Assembly: GCA_900316715.1 (NCBI GenBank)
Contig: ONEC01000009.1
Coordinates: forward strand, 1 to 35,469
Direction: 5' to 3'
Source of the DNA: an uncultured Eubacteriales bacterium
GTDB taxonomy: Bacteria; Bacillota; Clostridia; Lachnospirales; Lachnospiraceae
DNA length: 35,469 nt
Under the pieces are notes generated by a model, which was not told where the DNA came from, searched no databases, and saw only the letters and a list, made by a program, of their open reading frames with translations. Numbering within the stretch: the stretch's first letter is position 1; each line of letters begins with the position of its first letter. Both the position numbers and the translations under genes were made by a program. Of this stretch, positions 30,840 through 35,469 are shown one piece after another.

Positions 30840-31589
30840 ATGAAGAAGCATGACGCAGTGCTGTGGATAGGATTTGCAGTATATATATTTTTGCAGTGTA
30901 CTATGAAGACATCCCAGTGGAACATACTTACGGTATTTACGACAGCAATGGGCGTAGTCCTTCTTATAAAAACAGGAAGGCCGTCGGGAAAGCATATGGT
31001 AATATCTGCTGTTCTGGCAGTTCTTGCTGCGGCAGCATATCTTGGATATAAGAGAGACCCGGCAGTGCTTATCTATGGACTTATCTCTGCGGGAATCCCA
31101 ACACTTATCTCTATGTCTGCAGTATTTTCTGTCATGGAGAAGTATGGCGGATATCAGTTTATAAACCGTAAAGGAAAACATCCGGTATTAATAAGTTTGG
31201 CAATAGCTGTTATAATAGGAGCAGGTCTTTCTGTTATCAATCAGATGCTGCTCGGTGAAAAGGGTGAAGCAGGATTCTCGTTATGGAAGCTGCTGCTGGC
31301 TCTTAATCCGGGAATATTTGAAGAGGCAGCCTGCAGGGCAGTATTTATGGCTTACTGCATCAGATTCAGCGAAGGTCGGAAGATGGGGATAGGGAGTGCA
31401 TTTACAATGTACTTCATGATGTTTATTCCGCATGCAGCGGCTCATGGATTTGGCCTCCGGGAGACGGTGATGATCGGTCTGATGTTTGGCCTGCCATTTA
31501 CTATTATGCAGAGAAAACTCGATATAGCGAGTTCTATGGTGAGTCACTGGTTGGTTGATGTGGTGAGATTTGTATGTAACGGTATATAA
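30840..31589 (+). CDS. CPBP family intramembrane glutamic protease
   Basis: A 249-residue protein with about eight hydrophobic helices, starting at ATG 30840 with GGAGGAACG 5-10 bases ahead (ATG 30825 lies within that ribosome binding site). The catalytic motifs of the CPBP/Abi (CAAX protease-like) family are intact: FEEAACR with E161, E162 and R166; MFIPHAAAH with H198 and H202; and SHWLVDVV with H236 and D240. Members cleave membrane substrates or act in signalling and bacteriocin immunity. It is the first gene of an operon with a response regulator (18 bp downstream) and histidine kinase, so it is probably a product or partner of that two-component pathway. Its substrate is unknown. Confidence 0.87.
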   Translation: MKKHDAVLWIGFAVYIFLQCTMKTSQWNILTVFTTAMGVVLLIKTGRPSGKHMVISAVLAVLAAAAYLGYKRDPAVLIYGLISAGIPTLISMSAVFSVMEKYGGYQFINRKGKHPVLISLAIAVIIGAGLSVINQMLLGEKGEAGFSLWKLLLALNPGIFEEAACRAVFMAYCIRFSEGRKMGIGSAFTMYFMMFIPHAAAHGFGLRETVMIGLMFGLPFTIMQRKLDIASSMVSHWLVDVVRFVCNGI

Positions 31590-31607
31590 GGCGAGGGAAA
31601 GCAGAAC

Positions 31608-32273
31608 GTGAAGATTCTTATAGCTGAAGATGAAAAAGATCTGAGGATGCTGCTGGCAGATCAGCTGTCCTCAGTGGGATATACGGTTATCGGGGCAGAG
31701 AATGGTGCAGAGGCACTCAGGCTGTATGATAAGGAGAAGCCGGATATGGCAATCCTTGATATCATGATGCCGGTTATGGATGGACTATCGGTTCTGTCTA
31801 AGATACGCGAAACTTCGGAGATGCCGATCATACTTCTTACGGCTCGGAGCGAGGAGGTTGATAAGGTCGGGGGCCTTCGGCTGGGAGCGGACGACTATCT
31901 CGTTAAGCCCTGGAGCATGAATGAACTGCTTGCCCGGATAGAGGTTCAGAAGAGACATCTGAAGAAGGACACAGAAGAGAAGACAGTTATAACGTCAGGC
32001 AGTCTGGTAATGGACTTCGGAAATGGAGTCGTAAAAAAGGGAGATGTTATACTGAACCTGAACGCAAAGGAATACTATATGCTGAAGTTCTTTGCGGAAA
32101 ACATGGGCAGAGTTGTGACTAAAAGGCAGATATATGAGGCTGTATGGCAGGATGAATATCTGTATGATGATAACACGATTACAGTGCATATATCGCATCT
32201 TCGTTCGAAGATAGATGACGATGAGAAGAATCATATCGAGACACTCATCGGTATTGGATACAGGTTTACATAA
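31608..32273 (+). CDS. OmpR/PhoB-family response regulator
   Basis: A 221-residue regulator starting at GTG 31608 with GAGGG about 11 bases upstream. The receiver domain shows KILIAEDEKDLR with the acidic pair, AILDIMMPVMDG with phospho-acceptor Asp51, ILLTARSEEVDKVGGLRLGA and DDYLVKPWS with the conserved Lys. The winged-helix DNA-binding domain follows from about 125 (LNLNAKEYYMLKFFAENMG, VWQDEYLYDDNTITVHISHL, LIGIGYRFT). It pairs with the kinase that starts 14 bp downstream. It probably controls its own operon through the TTTAAG direct repeat at 30752-30768. Confidence 0.95.
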   Translation: MKILIAEDEKDLRMLLADQLSSVGYTVIGAENGAEALRLYDKEKPDMAILDIMMPVMDGLSVLSKIRETSEMPIILLTARSEEVDKVGGLRLGADDYLVKPWSMNELLARIEVQKRHLKKDTEEKTVITSGSLVMDFGNGVVKKGDVILNLNAKEYYMLKFFAENMGRVVTKRQIYEAVWQDEYLYDDNTITVHISHLRSKIDDDEKNHIETLIGIGYRFT

Positions 32274-32287
32274 TTTCGGTGAAGGTT

Positions 32288-33691
32288 ATGGAACGACAAA
32301 AGAAAATTCAAAACACACGTGTATATATGAGGCGCAGATTCCTTAGGGTGATATTAGCAACCTTTGGATTTGCGCTTATTCCGTTTGTACTGATTGTGCT
32401 GCTTCAGAAGATATACGTAAGCAGCGAGAATAACCTGAAGAACGCAGCTGAAAGACTGGAGGATTCATACACGGAAATTGATGTATCGGACTATGTGGCA
32501 TCCGGCGGCAGTGCGATGGTGGTTGATGAGAATCTCACCGTCGTAAATCTGGGAGGCCCGGCCATATGTGGTAAGACTGCATTTACTATGGAGGAGTGGA
32601 CTGAGTTCCTGCATAAGACAGGGGAAGTATCAAAGTATAATTATGATATAGCGTACCATGAGGGAGAGGCTCCTTACTGGCTTGTTATGCGCAGTCCTCA
32701 ATCTATAACCCTGTCGATATCGCTCTTTTTTAATCCGGAGGCACCGAACTATAAGCCGAGTATGACGATTTTTCTTATAGTGCAGTCGCTGTATGTAATA
32801 GCGCTTATTATCTTTGTTGTGGTCTATTCAAAGAAAGCAGCTTCAAGGATAACGAGTTCTGTAGAAGAAGTATATGATGGAGCAGAGAAACTGGAGCGAG
32901 GCGAATATGATATTAAATCTTCTGAAGGAGAAACCCTTGAACTGGACAGACTGGGACGGGCTATGGAGCATCTGGCTTCTGAACTGAGGGAGAAGGATGA
33001 AATCCGTACAGAAGAGGAAGAAAAGAGAATGCTTCTCGTATCGGAGATATCGCATGACCTGAAGAATCCGCTTGCCAGCGTGCAGGGATATAGTGAAATG
33101 CTTCTCAGCGGACGGGCAGATGCGGATAGGCAGCAGGACTATCTGAAGATGATCTACGATAACTCCGTAAGATCGAACTCCATACTGCAGTCGCTCTTCA
33201 CATATTCCAAGCTGGGAAGTGCCGGTTATAAGGCAGAGCTTGAAGAGACAGATATCTGTGAATATACAAGACAGATAATCGCGGAGTATATACCGACACT
33301 GGAGGAAGCAGGCTTCAGATATAAACTCGATATTCCTGAGGAAGAGATAATGGTTGACATAAGTCGAGACCTTTTCAGAAGAGTTTATGATAATCTGATC
33401 GAGAATTCCATGAAATATAATGAAGCCGGAACAGAAATAGGCATAATAGTAAGGCGGACGGACAAAAACGTTCAGATAATCGTTATGGATAATGGTGTGG
33501 GAATACCGGAGGAACATAGAGAGAAAATCTTTACGCCTTTCTATAGAGTTGATGATAAGGCCAGAAACTCTAAGAGCGGCGGAAGCGGACTGGGCCTTGC
33601 AATAGTTAAGAAAATCGTGGAGCTTCATAACGGATCCATAGCTTTTATATCCGATCATAGCGGTGGATGCAAGTATGTGATAGAATTATAA
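32288..33691 (+). CDS. Membrane sensor histidine kinase
   Basis: A 467-residue kinase from ATG 32288 (GGTGAAGG just upstream; GTG 32279 lacks a ribosome binding site). Two transmembrane helices (about 19-45 and 160-181) flank an extracytoplasmic sensor domain of about 115 residues with no recognised ligand fold. A HAMP-like segment leads to the HisKA box LLVSEISHDLKNPLASVQGY with phospho-acceptor His256, then the HATPase boxes NLIENSMKYN, MDNGVGIPEE, and GGSGLGLAIVKKI. The domain set and spacing are standard for OmpR-paired kinases. The adjacent protease suggests an envelope-stress or antimicrobial-response theme, but the signal is unknown. Confidence 0.95.
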   Translation: MERQKKIQNTRVYMRRRFLRVILATFGFALIPFVLIVLLQKIYVSSENNLKNAAERLEDSYTEIDVSDYVASGGSAMVVDENLTVVNLGGPAICGKTAFTMEEWTEFLHKTGEVSKYNYDIAYHEGEAPYWLVMRSPQSITLSISLFFNPEAPNYKPSMTIFLIVQSLYVIALIIFVVVYSKKAASRITSSVEEVYDGAEKLERGEYDIKSSEGETLELDRLGRAMEHLASELREKDEIRTEEEEKRMLLVSEISHDLKNPLASVQGYSEMLLSGRADADRQQDYLKMIYDNSVRSNSILQSLFTYSKLGSAGYKAELEETDICEYTRQIIAEYIPTLEEAGFRYKLDIPEEEIMVDISRDLFRRVYDNLIENSMKYNEAGTEIGIIVRRTDKNVQIIVMDNGVGIPEEHREKIFTPFYRVDDKARNSKSGGSGLGLAIVKKIVELHNGSIAFISDHSGGCKYVIEL

Positions 33692-33720
33692 AAGATTTTG
33701 AAAACAGGAAAAGGTAATAA

Positions 33721-34740
33721 ATGAATTTTAAAGGTTTACTATCGACAAAGGAATATGAATTTCTTCATACCGATCCGAGGCTTGGGAACAGGATAATTCT
33801 TCTTGGAGTAACGGGAAGTTATGGATATGGCACGGAAAGGGAAGGAAGCGATATCGACTTTCGCGGAATAACTCTGGAGCTTCCATCGGACCTGATCGGA
33901 TTCACGGAATTTGAACAGTTCGAGGATAGAGAGACAGATACGGTAATCTACGGCTTCAATAAGATAATCCGTCTTCTGCTCAGCTGCAATCCCAATACCA
34001 TAGAGATTCTCGGAATAGAACCGGAGAAGTATGTGATACGTACGGACATCGGTCAGGAGCTCCTGGATAACAGGGACATGTTCCTCACTAAGCGTGCGGC
34101 AGAGTCCTTCGGGCACTATGCAGATGCACAGCTGAGAAGACTTCAAAATGCGATCGCAAGAGACTCAATGTCACAGCCGGACCGGGAAGAGCATATAATA
34201 CGGTCGGTGAAACATGCACTGGAGGATTACAACAGAAGAAGTGGAGAATCGGACAGCGGCGTTACAAAGCTTTATATAGATGACGCAGTAACGGAGGGAC
34301 TGGAGAAGGAGATATTCATAGACGGGGAGATGAAGCATTTCCCACTCAGGAAATATAATGATATGATGAACTCCATGAATATAGTGATCCGTGAATATGA
34401 TAAGATCGGAAAACGCAACAGGAAGAAGGATGACCGTCATCTTAATAAACATGCGATGCATCTGGTACGGCTTTTCATGATGGGAATAGATATTCTGAAG
34501 TATCAGACTATAAGGACACGCAGGCCTGATGATGAGCTGGAGCTTCTGAAAAGCATAAGAGACGGTTATTACATGAAGGACAGCGTACTGAATGAGGACT
34601 TCTACAAGGTGGTTGCTGATTATGAGAAGCAGTTTGCTGAAGCAGAGAAGGTCAGCACTCTTCCTGACAGCCCGGATATGAATAGGGTAGAAGAGTTTGT
34701 GGAACGCATAAACCGCAGGATAGTTAATGAGGAGATATAA
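33721..34740 (+). CDS. RlaP/YcgL-type DNA polymerase beta superfamily nucleotidyltransferase
   Basis: A 339-residue protein with AAAAGG before ATG. GVTGSYGYGTEREGSDIDFRG (start at about residue 29) contains the Gly-Ser...Asp-x-Asp pattern (G32, S33, D44, D46) of the minimal nucleotidyltransferase fold, and the remainder is helical with the LLSCNPNTIEILG and ALEDYNRRSG segments seen in COG3541-like predicted nucleotidyltransferases. T4 RlaP-type relatives are linked to RNA repair; the bacterial members mostly have no proven role. It lies 29 bp after the histidine kinase and 1 bp before a paralogous gene. No RNA ligase or kinase is present in the visible sequence. Confidence 0.78.
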   Translation: MNFKGLLSTKEYEFLHTDPRLGNRIILLGVTGSYGYGTEREGSDIDFRGITLELPSDLIGFTEFEQFEDRETDTVIYGFNKIIRLLLSCNPNTIEILGIEPEKYVIRTDIGQELLDNRDMFLTKRAAESFGHYADAQLRRLQNAIARDSMSQPDREEHIIRSVKHALEDYNRRSGESDSGVTKLYIDDAVTEGLEKEIFIDGEMKHFPLRKYNDMMNSMNIVIREYDKIGKRNRKKDDRHLNKHAMHLVRLFMMGIDILKYQTIRTRRPDDELELLKSIRDGYYMKDSVLNEDFYKVVADYEKQFAEAEKVSTLPDSPDMNRVEEFVERINRRIVNEEI

Positions 34741-34741
34741 C

Positions 34742-35469
34742 ATGAGTGACATAGAAAACGATATTCAGATATCACTGGACGAAGTGGAACAGAGCAATAA
34801 CGTAGAGATACTTCTGGCAATAGAGTCAGGCAGCCGTGCCTGGGGCTTTGCGTCACCGGACAGTGATTATGATGTTAGATTCATATATATGCAGCGTCCG
34901 GAAGAATACATGAGGATTGATGAGCAGCAGGACTACATAGACTGGGAGCTGGATGAGGTTCTTGATATAAATGGCTGGGATCTTAAGAAGGCACTTCTGG
35001 CTTTCGGAAAGGGCAACCCGAATCTTATGGAGTGGGCTTGTTCGCCGATAGTCTACAGAAAATCAGATAAATGGGATGTGATAGCTCCTATTGTAAAGAA
35101 ATGCTTCTCGGAGAAGGCTTCTCTGAACCATTATTATGGAACAGCCAGCAGCACCTATTATAAATCTCTCACAGGAGATAAGGTGAAGTATAAGAAGTAT
35201 TTCTATGCACTGCGCCCGCTTCTCTGCTGCAGATGGATAGAAAGATTCCATGAGATACCACCTATGAAGTTTGATGAACTGCTCCGACTCTTTGACGGAA
35301 CAGAGGCGGATCTATCAAATGAACTTCTGGGTGAGATAAACCGACTGGTTGAGATAAAGGTTGAGACAGAAGAAAGTGAGCTGAATGAACACATTCCGAT
35401 GATCAAAGCATTTATAGAATGTGAACTGGAAAAGCAGCATGAGATAGCTGATAAGGTAGAAGATGACCG
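34742..35469 (+). CDS. Second RlaP/YcgL-type nucleotidyltransferase, cut by the window end
   Basis: An ORF from ATG 34742 (GAGGAG 9 bases upstream, inside the end of the previous gene) runs in frame to the window end, giving 242 visible residues. IESGSRAWGFASPDSDYDVR carries the nucleotidyltransferase signature (G30, S31, D42, D44), followed by DINGWDLKKALLAFGKGNPNLMEW and LNHYYGTASSTYYKSL, both typical of the YcgL/COG3541 group. It is shorter and clearly diverged from the neighbour at 33721. Its stop codon is not in the window. The pairing of two such enzymes in one operon is notable; the substrates are unknown. Confidence 0.82.
   Translation, partial: MSDIENDIQISLDEVEQSNNVEILLAIESGSRAWGFASPDSDYDVRFIYMQRPEEYMRIDEQQDYIDWELDEVLDINGWDLKKALLAFGKGNPNLMEWACSPIVYRKSDKWDVIAPIVKKCFSEKASLNHYYGTASSTYYKSLTGDKVKYKKYFYALRPLLCCRWIERFHEIPPMKFDELLRLFDGTEADLSNELLGEINRLVEIKVETEESELNEHIPMIKAFIECELEKQHEIADKVEDD

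Overview
The window reads as a chromosomal segment of a low-to-moderate GC Gram-positive anaerobe, most likely a Lachnospiraceae-type member of the Clostridia (Butyrivibrio, Roseburia and relatives). The grounds are strong AGGAGG-like ribosome binding sites, frequent GTG/TTG starts, intrinsic hairpin-plus-U terminators, Gram-positive style OmpR/histidine kinase, CPBP protease and DUF2974 genes, and a secreted repeat protein. This placement is inference from style and gene content, not a database match.

Region A (1-15645, all + strand, nearly every gene overlapping or within about 30 bp of the next) is the 3' part of a large cell-surface polysaccharide operon that starts before the window. It holds two polytopic membrane proteins (a DUF2142 C-terminus and a GT-C-like protein), a Dpm1-type GT2 with its DUF2304 partner, several further GT2 enzymes, one GT4, one probable GT-B, a MOP-type flippase and, at the end, a GtrA-like protein. 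Two chemical modules stand out. The first is a GNAT-FdtA fusion with a DegT aminotransferase, which together could make a dTDP-3-acetamido-3,6-dideoxyhexose. The second is a LicD-type phosphotransferase followed by a fused cytidylyltransferase + CobD/HisC-like PLP enzyme, which could make and activate phosphoethanolamine (or a related phospho-amino-alcohol) for glycan decoration. The operon closes on a strong bidirectional terminator.

Region B (15686-19606, - strand) carries a secreted cysteine-peptidase-like protein with five exact-period 102-residue repeats and a GT8 glycosyltransferase. Each has its own promoter.

Region C (19631-22733) contains a structured RNA that fits 6S RNA, a YihY/BrkB membrane protein and, convergently, glutamyl-tRNA synthetase.

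Region D (22705-28681, + strand) is a string of membrane or envelope genes: an acidic single-pass protein of unknown function, an Lgt-like protein, a PNQ-repeat membrane protein, an acyltransferase-3 protein, a small membrane protein behind a near-perfect promoter, and a DUF2974 alpha/beta hydrolase.

Region E (28682-29480) has little ordinary protein-coding content. It holds a strong promoter driving a 30-codon ORF, two terminators in series, a roughly 160 bp nest of palindromes and a small XRE regulator.

Region F (29571-35469) carries a tandem-flavodoxin protein, a CPBP protease-response regulator-histidine kinase operon with an 11-bp-period direct repeat over its promoter, and two adjacent RlaP/YcgL-type nucleotidyltransferases, the second cut by the window end.

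No rRNA, tRNA, CRISPR array, insertion sequence or phage gene was seen. The best candidates for something undescribed are the fused cytidylyltransferase-PLP enzyme with LicD, the GNAT-FdtA fusion, and the palindromic/small-ORF region upstream of the XRE gene.
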